NCBI GenBank assembly: GCA_003602285.1
Contig: QZVU01000001.1
Span: 434,001 to 498,000, forward strand
Length of the DNA: 64,000 nucleotides
Direction: 5' to 3'
Source of the DNA: Arthrobacter frigidicola
GTDB lineage: Bacteria > Actinomycetota > Actinomycetes > Actinomycetales > Micrococcaceae
The number at the start of each line of letters is the position of its first letter. The first letter of the stretch is position 1. This document shows positions 51,105 through 58,673 of the stretch, piece by piece. Position numbers and translations under genes: made by a program. A model generated the notes under the pieces. That model had not been told where the DNA came from. It saw only the letters and a program-made list of their open reading frames with translations, and ran no database searches.

Positions 51105-51659
51105 TCAGTCGCAGTAACCGCACCTGCCGGTGGCCGGCATCTCGTACCCGCAGGCTCCGCACACGGGCCGCTCACGGGGCTCGGGCTTGGTCCGCCGGCT
51201 GATGTGCGCCTTGTACTCGCGGGTGAGCGTGGGCTCGGCCTCGTCCGGCAGGTCCGGGCAATACTGCCGGTAGCAGTTCAAGCGCTCCTCCGCGGCAACG
51301 ATTTCCAGCAGCTCTGGGTCGTCGATCCGGTCGCGCCCTGACCCGAGGAGGGCTGCCTTAAAGCCGTTCCCCACTCCTCCATCCGAGCCCCGAACGACCA
51401 GCGCCGTCAGCCGCGGATGTCCATCCCGTTCGCAGATCTCGATGACCCGGGCGAGTACCCTGTCCGCCCACGAGTTGGTCATCTGATTCGTCGGCCGGCG
51501 GGTGAGTCCGGCCACTTGGTCCTTCAGGTCCGCATAGGTGATGAACCCGTTGTACCGGGAGGCGACCTCCTGCAGCACGACGACGGCGGCACGGGCCTCC
51601 CGCTCGGTGATGGAAGAGGCGACCTCTGGGCCGGTCTGCGGGTCAGGTGCGTCGGACAA
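51105..51659 (-). CDS. Hypothetical protein with C-terminal zinc ribbon
   Basis: 184 aa. The N-terminal part (VVVLQEVASRYNGFITYADLKDQVAG, SWADRVLARVIEICERDGHPRLTALVVRG) resembles a conserved actinobacterial module often encoded next to HNH or restriction genes. The C-terminus CGACGYEMPATGRCGYCD is a four-cysteine zinc ribbon. Start placed at the TTG at 51659 with GGAG six bases upstream; no ATG or GTG with a ribosome site exists nearby. Convergent with the NucS-like gene, 29 bp apart. Confidence 0.62.
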   Translation of the reverse strand: MSDAPDPQTGPEVASSITEREARAAVVVLQEVASRYNGFITYADLKDQVAGLTRRPTNQMTNSWADRVLARVIEICERDGHPRLTALVVRGSDGGVGNGFKAALLGSGRDRIDDPELLEIVAAEERLNCYRQYCPDLPDEAEPTLTREYKAHISRRTKPEPRERPVCGACGYEMPATGRCGYCD

Positions 51660-51823
51660 GGTGATCTCCGGTCTGTCGGTGTAGCCCTGATCATAGCGAG
51701 GCTCCGTTCCAGCCCAGGGAGCAGCCGCACGTTCCGGGCACAAGGAAAGGGAGCCGCCGGGCATGGGCGGCCCCCTTCTCGTCGGTGGTTCCGGTCAGGC
51801 CGCTTCGCGGTCGCGGTGACGCG

Positions 51824-52051
51824 GTGGGCACGTTGGCGGACTGGAAGGACATCCCTTGGTACCGATCGGGCTCGTTCCCGGTTGCGGTGGTGCTCGCCCT
51901 CATGTTCATCGCGATGGCCTGTGGCCGCCTCGTTCCCGAAGACGCGCGGGCGGTGGCGCAGAAACTCATCCGCCCCAAAAAGCCAGCAGGCCGCCGGGCG
52001 TCCCCCAGGGACTCAAGTGGTGGCACTGGCCGCTACGTCCGGGGGCGGTAA
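51824..52051 (+). CDS. Small single-TM protein, possible paralogue of the next gene
   Basis: 75 aa from a GTG at 51824: one TM helix (PVAVVLALMFIAMAC), then RLVPEDARAVAQKLI and a basic tail. The PEDARAV motif after a TM recurs as RLAPEDARAVWKRLF at the C-terminus of the protein 95 bp downstream. The ribosome-binding site is weak. Could be a truncated duplicate. Confidence 0.45.
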   Translation: MGTLADWKDIPWYRSGSFPVAVVLALMFIAMACGRLVPEDARAVAQKLIRPKKPAGRRASPRDSSGGTGRYVRGR

Positions 52052-52145
52052 GCTCGCCGAGCGGCAATCGAGCCGAAGGGTCGGCAGCGGAACGCGGGGC
52101 GTGCGGCGACCGCCGGCTGACCACCGGCACCGCTACGCTGTCCGG

Positions 52146-52766
52146 ATGGGGACTCGGATACGACGGATCAGGAACGACCTGCGGAGGAAGTTCGCCGCAC
52201 ACTTCTACCGACTGCCGCTCGGCCTGCGCCGTGGCGCGGCCGTGCTGTTCGCGCTGTCGATCACTGTGATTATGGTGGCCTTCTGTGTCGTCAGCTACGC
52301 GCAGTTCAAGGAGGCCGGCGAACTCGTCAGAACGCAGGATCACCAGTCCGGCGTCATCGTCCACATCTATGACAGCAAACGAAACGGCAACGCGGATTAC
52401 TACGTTCAGACCGACGAGGGATCGCGGTCCCGAGAGGGATGGCAGAGAGTGCGCTACCCGGAGTTCCTGCCGGATAAGCATTTGAACGCCGAGGTGGAGT
52501 ACGTCGACGATTCACGGAACCAGGACAGCGTCATCGCGGTTGGCACTCCGGAGGACTGGGAGCGGATGTCCGCGCGGGAGCTATGGCTTCAGGTGGGGAT
52601 GGGTTTTGGCGCCCTCGTGGTAATCATGATGGTCTGGGAACGCCTCGCCCCCGAAGACGCCCGCGCGGTGTGGAAGAGACTCTTCCCGAACAGGAAGTAC
52701 TGGCCCGACGTGCGCGACAGCATACGACTGGAAGCAGCCCGCCGTGACGCCACGCCCGGTGATTAG
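52146..52766 (+). CDS. Membrane protein with extracytoplasmic domain (DUF3592-like)
   Basis: 206 aa. Basic N-terminus, TM1 at about residues 30-52, an outer domain of about 100 residues (SGVIVHIYDSKRNGNADYYVQT, LNAEVEYVDDSRNQDSVIAVG) and TM2 at about 148-166, ending RLAPEDARAVWKRLFP. The two-TM layout with a beta-rich outer domain is like DUF3592 proteins. Start at the ATG at 52146. Function unknown. Confidence 0.6.
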   Translation: MGTRIRRIRNDLRRKFAAHFYRLPLGLRRGAAVLFALSITVIMVAFCVVSYAQFKEAGELVRTQDHQSGVIVHIYDSKRNGNADYYVQTDEGSRSREGWQRVRYPEFLPDKHLNAEVEYVDDSRNQDSVIAVGTPEDWERMSARELWLQVGMGFGALVVIMMVWERLAPEDARAVWKRLFPNRKYWPDVRDSIRLEAARRDATPGD

Positions 52767-52799
52767 TCAGCCAGGCTGATCGGTGGGGGCGTCTTCGCT

Positions 52800-53110
52800 T
52801 ATCCGAAATCGGTGCAGCCGGTGAGCAGGCTCGAGCCGAGCAGGTGGACGGCGTCGTTGTATTCGGCGAGGGACCTGGTTCGTTCGGTGCTGCTCAGTCC
52901 GCAGATTCGGGCGAGCAATGATGGCGGCTCCTGGGGGACCTCGACGCCGACGAGGCTGCCGTAGGTGTCGGGCGTGCTTGCCTCGGCGTTGTGCAGGAAT
53001 TCGCTGAGGTCCGATCCGGTCTCGAGCAGTTCGCCGGTATGGCTGTAGACACGGAACTCGGCGTCGTCGGGAACCTGGCGACGGTAATGCGGGGCGAAGA
53101 AACGGTGCCT
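52800..53110 (-). pseudogene. Headless 3' fragment of an unknown gene
   Basis: Ending at the TAA at 52800-52802, an open frame reads back through about 100 convincing residues, including YRRQVPDDAEFRVYSHTGE, SDLSEFLHNAEAS, YGSLVGVEVPQEP and LAEYNDAVHLLGSSLL. There is no start codon: upstream the frame runs into the lipoprotein gene on the other strand. The gene seems to have been cut at about 53110 by the junction that brought the lipoprotein. Family unknown. Confidence 0.6.
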
Positions 53111-53133
53111 AATTTGCGTGCAAGGGTGAGGCC

Positions 53134-53595
53134 ATGAAGAAACTCATCGCACCCATCGTTCTTGCTTCTGCTCTCGCTCTCACCGGGTGCAGCGGATCAG
53201 GCGCCGCTCCAGCCGAGCCCAAGTCCGCTACGACCGAATCACCGGCCGCCAAGGAAGCGCCTCAGGCCCCTGATCTGACCGGCGCATGGAAGCAGAGCAA
53301 TTCCAACAGCGAAGATTCTTACCAGCAGGCCATGATCACCGGTGACATGATGACCATTGATTGGGTTTCCGACGACGGGGATACGACCTCGGTGTACTGG
53401 GTCGGGACGTTCGAAGCGCCGACCGCTGCGGACGAGCCGTACACATGGACCTCGCAGCGGGACGCCGCAGCTACCGACGCGGCGCTCATGGCGTCCACAG
53501 ATGACACCAAGGAGTTCACGTACGACGACGACACGATCAGCTATAAGGTCAGCGCGCTCGGAACTACGGTGACGGTGGAGCTCAAGAAGAACTAG
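53134..53595 (+). CDS. Secreted lipoprotein
   Basis: 153 aa. A type II signal peptide MKKLIAPIVLASALALTGCSG with lipobox LTGC (Cys19) predicts lipid anchoring to the outer face of the membrane. An Ala/Pro/Glu linker follows, then a small beta-rich domain beginning LTGAWKQSNSNSEDSYQQA. The layout resembles small lipoproteins of actinobacterial prophages and islands. A hairpin terminator follows. Confidence 0.8.
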   Translation: MKKLIAPIVLASALALTGCSGSGAAPAEPKSATTESPAAKEAPQAPDLTGAWKQSNSNSEDSYQQAMITGDMMTIDWVSDDGDTTSVYWVGTFEAPTAADEPYTWTSQRDAAATDAALMASTDDTKEFTYDDDTISYKVSALGTTVTVELKKN

Positions 53596-53607
53596 CAGGA
53601 CCGGAAG

Positions 53608-53641
53608 ACCGCCCCGGGTCCATCACCTAGGGCGGTCTCTC
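53608..53641 (+). terminator. Rho-independent terminator
   Basis: GACCGCCC pairs with GGGCGGTC around a 15-base loop and is followed by TCTCTT. It stands just after the lipoprotein stop. Confidence 0.75.
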
Positions 53642-53733
53642 TTGCATCCGGGTTCGGTGAAGCGCGCCCGTGCGGGATTAGTGAGCACAAGCGCCAGGCT
53701 GAAGCCGTCGCGGCCGAGATCTAGGATTGGCGA

Positions 53734-54105
53734 ATGGGGAAGCACGTCTCGAATCAGTCCGGCGCCGGAGAGGCCGCATTCGCGCTAGTCGGCGTTCTGG
53801 TGTGCTTCTTGCCCGCCGCGGCCCTCGGTTGGATTCTGGGCGACTACCCTGACCGGATGGTGTGCACACCGGAGACCGGGTACGGCTCGGGCTGCTATGA
53901 AGGTGCCCTGCTCATCGTCGGCCTCCCCGCGGCGTTGATCTGCCTGGCGTGGATAGCTCTTTCCGTCCTGGCGACCGTCAAGGGGCGCCCACATCTCACC
54001 GGTCATCAGAAGTGGTGGCCCGTCGCGGTGCTTTGCACCTTGGTTGCAGGGACAGTCGCGGCCAACGTCCTGTCCGCATGGATACAGCCGGGCAGCGGGA
54101 TCTAG
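53734..54105 (+). CDS. Small membrane protein, three predicted TM segments
   Basis: 123 aa. TM segments at about residues 12-32, 56-78 and 92-113. The outer loop between the first two holds two cysteines (RMVCTPETGYGSGCYEG) likely to be disulfide-bonded. No family recognised. Start ATG at 53734. Confidence 0.6.
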   Translation: MGKHVSNQSGAGEAAFALVGVLVCFLPAAALGWILGDYPDRMVCTPETGYGSGCYEGALLIVGLPAALICLAWIALSVLATVKGRPHLTGHQKWWPVAVLCTLVAGTVAANVLSAWIQPGSGI

Positions 54106-54777
54106 GAAACCGGACGGCAGCAGCTAGGCGGCGGTCTCCGCAGAAGGTTCTTGGATGGACTGCCACACTGGGCGGAATAGGTCGGCGATCTCCTCGCGCG
54201 GTCAGGGGGGGGCGCGGTCTATTCCGGTTGCAAGAGCAGGTCGAACTCCCATCGCCGCGAGGCCGCCGACAGCCCCAGCAATTGTCAGCATTCACCGCCA
54301 TGAGACTTGACTATTCATTTTCCCCACTCGCACAAAATTTTCAGCGTTCTCCTAAACGCTGCTTCACTTTCCCGCGCGGGTTGTGACAGATCGGTTGAGT
54401 GCGCCAAAACTGCATAAAACCTTTGTAATTCCTTGGTTTCGGGTGGCGAGCTACGGCATATCATGTTGCCGGAGGAGATATGGGATCGGTGAATGCGCGG
54501 TGTGACGGATGTTCAAGCGTTGAAGCCGAACCCGAAGATGATCACCTGGACAGAATGGTCTGCATCTCCCTGACTACAGTGCGGATTTTGGACACCATCC
54601 CGGAGGCAGTGGCAGTGGATCCACGCCCGGAATAGGGGGAACAGCTAGGCCTCGTGGTGACACCGTATCGCGTGGGCCTGACCACTGTATTTCTGTCACT
54701 GGAGGATGTTTTAGGCGGGATTGGCCGCCGAATTGGGGACATGGCGCTTGCTGGAGGCGCCCGAAAGCTGGGAAATC
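54106..54777. other. Gene-poor stretch with remnants and one small frame
   Basis: 672 bp. On the minus strand near 54120-54190 a short frame reads REEIADLFRPVWQSIQEPS and then stops, like the tail of a lost gene. 54300-54420 is AT-richer than its surroundings and may carry a promoter. The only credible frame is the small ORF at 54480-54635. The rest shows nothing I can support. Confidence 0.4.
54480..54635 (+). CDS. Small ORF with strong ribosome-binding site
   Basis: 51 aa, ATG directly behind GGAGGAGAT, the best Shine-Dalgarno in this part of the window. The peptide begins MGSVNARCDGCSSVEAE, with a CxxC, and has an acidic middle and a hydrophobic LTTVRILDTI. No family recognised. It precedes the secreted nuclease by 142 bp on the same strand. 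Could be a real small protein or chance. Confidence 0.4.
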   Translation: MGSVNARCDGCSSVEAEPEDDHLDRMVCISLTTVRILDTIPEAVAVDPRPE

Positions 54778-55431
54778 ATGAAAATTAAAGCTGGTCTCAT
54801 CGCCGCGTTCACCGCGGGGCTCCTCTTCACCGGAATTACCGTTCCTGCAGACGCAGGGACCACCTACACCACAAATCTGCGGGCCGCGGCCCGCGCCCTG
54901 CCCCTCGCCGCAGAGAACAATCTTGGCTATGACCGGGCCCGGTACTTTGGCAGCGGCTGGACCGACACGAACAGGGACTGCCAGTACACCCGCGCCGAGG
55001 TCCTTATCTCAGAGACCAGGGTGGCGCCGACCTACAGTTCCAGCGGGTGCACAGTCACTGTCGGCCGGTGGGTCACGAGCTGGGACAACAAGGTCCATAC
55101 CTCGCCCACCACGGTGCAGATCGACCACCTGATCCCGGTGGCCGAGGCCTGGGGCTCCGGTGCCCGGAACTGGACGCAGGCCCGCAGGGTCACGTTCTAC
55201 AACGACCTTTACCCCCATTCGCTGAACGCGCAGACTAACCTGCTGAACCAGCAGAAGCAGGCCAAGGGCCCCGAGGACTGGATGCCGCCGGCCAACCAGT
55301 GCTCATACATCGCCCAGTGGGTCATGGTGAAGGCACGGTGGGGCATGACCGTCGACTCACGTGAGAAGGCTTTCCTAGTTCAGAAAGCCGACCAGTGCCC
55401 GGCCGCCTCACTCACGGTCGTCAAGTACTGA
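54778..55431 (+). CDS. Secreted HNH-type nuclease (DUF1524/GmrSD-like)
   Basis: 217 aa. Signal peptide MKIKAGLIAAFTAGLLFTG to about residue 26. The mature part has YDRARYFGSGWTDTNRDCQYTRAEVL, then VQIDHLIPVAEAW with the catalytic Asp-His, and NDLYPHSLNAQTNLLNQQKQAK with the N of the HNH site, a pattern typical of small exported actinobacterial nucleases. Two conserved cysteine pairs are probably disulfides. Start at the ATG at 54778. Degrades extracellular DNA or acts as an antagonism factor; both are inferences. Confidence 0.88.
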   Translation: MKIKAGLIAAFTAGLLFTGITVPADAGTTYTTNLRAAARALPLAAENNLGYDRARYFGSGWTDTNRDCQYTRAEVLISETRVAPTYSSSGCTVTVGRWVTSWDNKVHTSPTTVQIDHLIPVAEAWGSGARNWTQARRVTFYNDLYPHSLNAQTNLLNQQKQAKGPEDWMPPANQCSYIAQWVMVKARWGMTVDSREKAFLVQKADQCPAASLTVVKY

Positions 55432-55716
55432 TCGTCGCGGCCGCGTCCGGGCGGCGCGGTGCCTGGTGGCCACGGATCTTCCGGGCCATCACCGCGAGGT
55501 CAAGGGACAGGTCTTGGATCGCCCCCGGCGGGCAGGCCGTCTTTCACCTCCCCGTGCTAGAGAGGCCCGTTTCGATGTCCTAGGCGATGACAAGGTAGTT
55601 CGTGAAGCCGATGCTGGAGCCTTCGGGGCCAATTAGACCCCTAATTGTGATCAGTCCCTGACCGACCAGGCCCCGCGGCCGGCGATAAAATATTCACCTT
55701 GGATGAGGTGGTTGGC
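55432..55716. other. Intergenic stretch with possible minus-strand remnants
   Basis: 285 bp. On the minus strand a frame ending at the TAG at 55580-55582 reads GLITIRGLIGPEGSSIGF, and another ending near 55429 reads IQDLSLDLAVMARKIRG; both look like short tails of lost genes, without starts. AT-rich AAAATATTCACC at about 55686-55697 may belong to the promoter of the next gene. Confidence 0.35.
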
Positions 55717-57306
55717 ATGGTGGTTGGCTCGCTCCGCCGGATGGTTCTAGCTCTTGGAACATCGCTTGCCCTCTTATCTGGGTCCGTGACCGTCGCACCG
55801 CCGGTTCACGCCGCGCCCCTCTATGGCCACGATGTGTCCTGGCCGCAGTGTCCGTCCTCCGTCGGCGGGTTTGGTTTGCCTCTTCCTCCGGTCTCCACTC
55901 AGTTCGTCATCATTGGGCTGACAAAGGGTTTGCCGTTCACCGAGAATCCTTGTCTGGCGAGCCAGACCAACTGGGCCAGAACCAACAATAAGAAGACCCA
56001 TGGTTACGCGATGGCTGCGTTTCCCACCGCCGCGCAGTTGAGTACGTACGGCGCCCGGGGACCGTGGACCGCCACCACCCGGGCCGCACAATTGTCGAAC
56101 GTGGGCTACGCCGAGGCGAAGTTCGCCGTCGCCAGCATGAGCCGGGTCGGTTTCCGTCCGCCAGTCGTATGGATCGACGTCGAGCCGCGTCCGGCTCAAC
56201 CCTGGCCGACGAGCACTGCCGCTCAGCGGCGGGACAATCGGCTCATCATCGAGGGCTTGATGCGCGGCCTCCGTGACTCGGGGTTCTCCTATGGGCTGTA
56301 CTCCTACGCGGCGGGTTGGGCCGACATCACGGGGTCGTGGCGGTTGCCCGGGGTGCCGGTGTGGGCCACGGCTGGCAGGCTCGACTACCCGGGCGAAGCG
56401 CTGGATCGGTGCCGGCAGGCCAGCTTCTCCGGCGGCCGGGTGTACCTCTCTCAGTGGTACGACGACACACGGGACTACGATCTCACGTGCGAACCCTATG
56501 CCTTCACGCCCTTCGCCGTCCCGGCATCGACCCTCTCGCGGTCCACCGCCGACTTCGACGGCGACTGGAACAATGACCTGCTGGCCCGCGTGACGGCGAC
56601 CGGAGATCTCCGGCTGTACCGGGGGAAGGGGAACGGCACGGTATGGGCTGGTGCACGGATCGGAGGGGGCTGGGGTGCGCTGAACGCGCTCGAGACACCA
56701 GGAGACTTCAACGGTGACGGAAAAGCCGACGTGCTGGCTCGTGAAGCGGCTACCGGGTACTTATGGCTTTACCGGGGAAACGGTACCGGCGGATGGTTGC
56801 CGCGGGTCCGGGTGGGAAGCGGCTGGAACGCCTTCAGCTCCATCGTGGGGCCGGGCGATTTCAACGGAGACCAGTTCGTCGATGTTCTCGCACGGGAGCG
56901 GTCCACCGGGTACCTGTGGCTGTACCGGGGGAACGGTACCGGCGGTTGGCTGCCGCGGGTACGAGTGGGAACCGGCTGGAATTCATTCAATCTCATTGTT
57001 GGACCGGGGGACTTCAACGGCGACGGACAGGTGGACCTGTTGGCACGCGAAGCCGCGACTGGGTACCTATGGCTGTATCCGGGAAACGGAACCGGTGGAT
57101 GGCTGCCGCGCGTCCGGGTGGGATCCGGCTGGAATTCACTCACCGCGGTGATGAGCCCAGGGGATTTCAATGGCGACCGTACCGCCGACGCGGTGGGAAG
57201 GGATCGTCAGGGCAACCTATGGCTGTACCGGGGCAATGGGTCAGGCGGGTGGCTGTCCCGAGTGCAGATCGGCAGCGGGTGGAACGGAATCAACTCGATC
57301 TTCTGA
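55717..57306 (+). CDS. Secreted GH25-like (DUF1906-type) hydrolase with FG-GAP repeats
   Basis: 529 aa. Signal peptide to about residue 32 (ending VHAAP). The catalytic-like domain, about 35-265, starts YGHDVSWPQCPSS and carries FVIIGLTKGLPFTENPCLASQ and VVWIDVEPRPAQPW, a DxE at the place of the GH25 acids, so it is a TIM-barrel peptidoglycan hydrolase relative. The C-terminal half has five FG-GAP units (GDFNGDGKADVLAREAATGYLWLYRGNGTGGW), related to but clearly different from those at 31-35 kb. I chose the ATG at 55717 with GAGG upstream; the frame is open from a TTG at 55699. Confidence 0.87.
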   Translation: MVVGSLRRMVLALGTSLALLSGSVTVAPPVHAAPLYGHDVSWPQCPSSVGGFGLPLPPVSTQFVIIGLTKGLPFTENPCLASQTNWARTNNKKTHGYAMAAFPTAAQLSTYGARGPWTATTRAAQLSNVGYAEAKFAVASMSRVGFRPPVVWIDVEPRPAQPWPTSTAAQRRDNRLIIEGLMRGLRDSGFSYGLYSYAAGWADITGSWRLPGVPVWATAGRLDYPGEALDRCRQASFSGGRVYLSQWYDDTRDYDLTCEPYAFTPFAVPASTLSRSTADFDGDWNNDLLARVTATGDLRLYRGKGNGTVWAGARIGGGWGALNALETPGDFNGDGKADVLAREAATGYLWLYRGNGTGGWLPRVRVGSGWNAFSSIVGPGDFNGDQFVDVLARERSTGYLWLYRGNGTGGWLPRVRVGTGWNSFNLIVGPGDFNGDGQVDLLAREAATGYLWLYPGNGTGGWLPRVRVGSGWNSLTAVMSPGDFNGDRTADAVGRDRQGNLWLYRGNGSGGWLSRVQIGSGWNGINSIF

Positions 57307-57421
57307 ACTTCATCGCAGTTCAAACGTAAAGACAGTTCCAAGGCACTAACCGGTGGCCGCCCTGGCAGCCTCGCTCGCGTTCCGTATATTCTGCACGGCC
57401 GCAACTGCTGCCGCCGGTCGG

Positions 57422-57457
57422 TGAGAAGCCCGGGCCTGAGCCGACGCGGACTTCTCA
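57422..57457. terminator. Bidirectional terminator-like hairpin
   Basis: TGAGAAGCCCG pairs with CGGACTTCTCA (10 of 11 bases) across 14 bases. It lies between two convergent genes, 115 bp after one stop and 25 bp after the other. Confidence 0.55.
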
Positions 57458-57482
57458 TCTCCGGCGGGCTGCGCACGTGACT

Positions 57483-57845
57483 TTAGGGCTTGGCGTAGTC
57501 CGCGAAACCCTGCCAGTCAATGATCACGCAGGGTTCGTCTCCCAGCACCCAGGCGTCGTGCCCGGGCGCCATGGTGGCGAAGTCGCCCGGCCCATACTCC
57601 ATCTCTTCACCGTCGTTCATTACGACCTTCATCCGGCCGGAAATGAAATAGCCCATGTGGGCGGCCTGACAGCTGTCGGTTTTGGCGATCGGCTTGACGT
57701 GCTCGGACCAGCGCCAGCCTGGATTGAACGTGGCGCGGCCCACGGCGCCCTCCTCCAGGTTGACGAGCTGAAGCTGGCCCGTACCGTCCTCGAAGGGACG
57801 CGTCTCCTCGGGCGAATCGAGGCTTTTTCGAACTAGCCCTGGCAT
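57483..57845 (-). CDS. Small cupin-domain protein
   Basis: 120 aa single cupin. WRWSEHVKPIAKTDSCQAAHMGYFISGRMKVVMNDGEEMEYGPGDFATMAPGHDAWVLGDEPCVII shows the two cupin motifs (given by key residues: His and Glu-type metal ligands, PGD turn, His in the second motif). Start placed at the ATG at 57845 behind a perfect AGGAGG five bases away; the longer frame is unlikely. Ligand unknown. Divergent from the HxlR regulator across 303 bp. Confidence 0.83.
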   Translation of the reverse strand: MPGLVRKSLDSPEETRPFEDGTGQLQLVNLEEGAVGRATFNPGWRWSEHVKPIAKTDSCQAAHMGYFISGRMKVVMNDGEEMEYGPGDFATMAPGHDAWVLGDEPCVIIDWQGFADYAKP

Positions 57846-58148
57846 CTTGACCTCCTGTGGATGAAACTGCTCGTTGATTAGGTTCCGGTGACTGCTCTCT
57901 CTGGTGGCGTTCACCTCCTCGGATGGGAATGAAATGCAGCTGATGGTGCCCCGCTGCGGAAGGGCCGCCCACGCACTGGGCTAATGCCAAAAGGTATAGA
58001 CCCGGTCGCCCCTTGCTGCCTAGGGCACATGGTCCCCGGATTAGCTGCGCCCGGTGCGGAACGGGGTGGTCGAGCCGGACCGGGGCGTTGTCGCCCAATA
58101 ATCGGTGAAAACCTAACTTTTCTAAAAGAAGTCAGCTAGAGTGCCGGT
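57846..58148. other. Divergent intergenic region (cupin / HxlR regulator)
   Basis: 303 bp that should carry both promoters. The one distinct element is the dyad at 58113-58135 before the regulator. I see nothing else beyond the ribosome-binding site of the cupin. Confidence 0.5.
58113..58135. promoter_or_regulatory. Dyad operator candidate for the HxlR regulator
   Basis: ACTT-N9-AAGT within a larger imperfect palindrome (16 of 23 positions symmetrical), AT-rich in a GC-rich region. It ends 13 bp before the regulator start, the usual place for autoregulation of an HxlR gene. Confidence 0.45.
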
Positions 58149-58673
58149 ATGGCACTCCGATCAGACTGGTCCGAACGCGACTGCAGCATGGCCCGCGGCG
58201 TTGACGTCCTTGGCGATCCCTGGATCCTCCTGGTGCTCCGGGAGGTGTTCTTTGGGAACGGGCGCTTCGATGCCATGAAGCTCCGGCTGAAAGTGTCCGA
58301 TTCCGTCCTCACCAGGCGTCTTGCAGATCTCGTGGAGTCCGGGCTGCTCACCAAGAGGGCGTACAACGACGGCGGCCGCACCAGAAGCGAGTACGTCCTC
58401 ACCCCGATGGGGGAGGACGCCCTCCCGGTCCTGAATGCGGTCACGCTCTGGTCCGAAAAACACCTCCCTGCGCCTTCGGAGCAGGCGCACATGTACGTCA
58501 TCCACTCCGTCTGCGGGCAGCGCACCGGCTCTGCCGACACCTGCACCGGGTGCGGCGAACGGTTGACCGCCGCCACCACGAAGTGGCACAGCCGGACAAG
58601 GACCGATGCGCCGGTGGAGCTGGCCACCGCCACGGTGCTCTCAGCTGAAGCGGCGACGGCGGCAGCAGTATGA
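58149..58673 (+). CDS. HxlR-family transcriptional regulator
   Basis: 174 aa. CSMARGVDVLGDPWILLVLREVFFGNGRFDAMKLRLKVSDSVLTRRLADLVESGLL is the HxlR winged-helix core (Cys at the start, W-I-L-L/REVFFG, L-x-x-R-L-x-x-L), and the wing is RSEYVLTPMGEDALPVL. The C-terminal part has VCGQRTGSADTCTGCGERL, two CxxC-like pairs that may bind zinc or sense redox state. The stop overlaps the MFS gene start (ATGA), so it probably controls that transporter. Confidence 0.87.
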   Translation: MALRSDWSERDCSMARGVDVLGDPWILLVLREVFFGNGRFDAMKLRLKVSDSVLTRRLADLVESGLLTKRAYNDGGRTRSEYVLTPMGEDALPVLNAVTLWSEKHLPAPSEQAHMYVIHSVCGQRTGSADTCTGCGERLTAATTKWHSRTRTDAPVELATATVLSAEAATAAAV

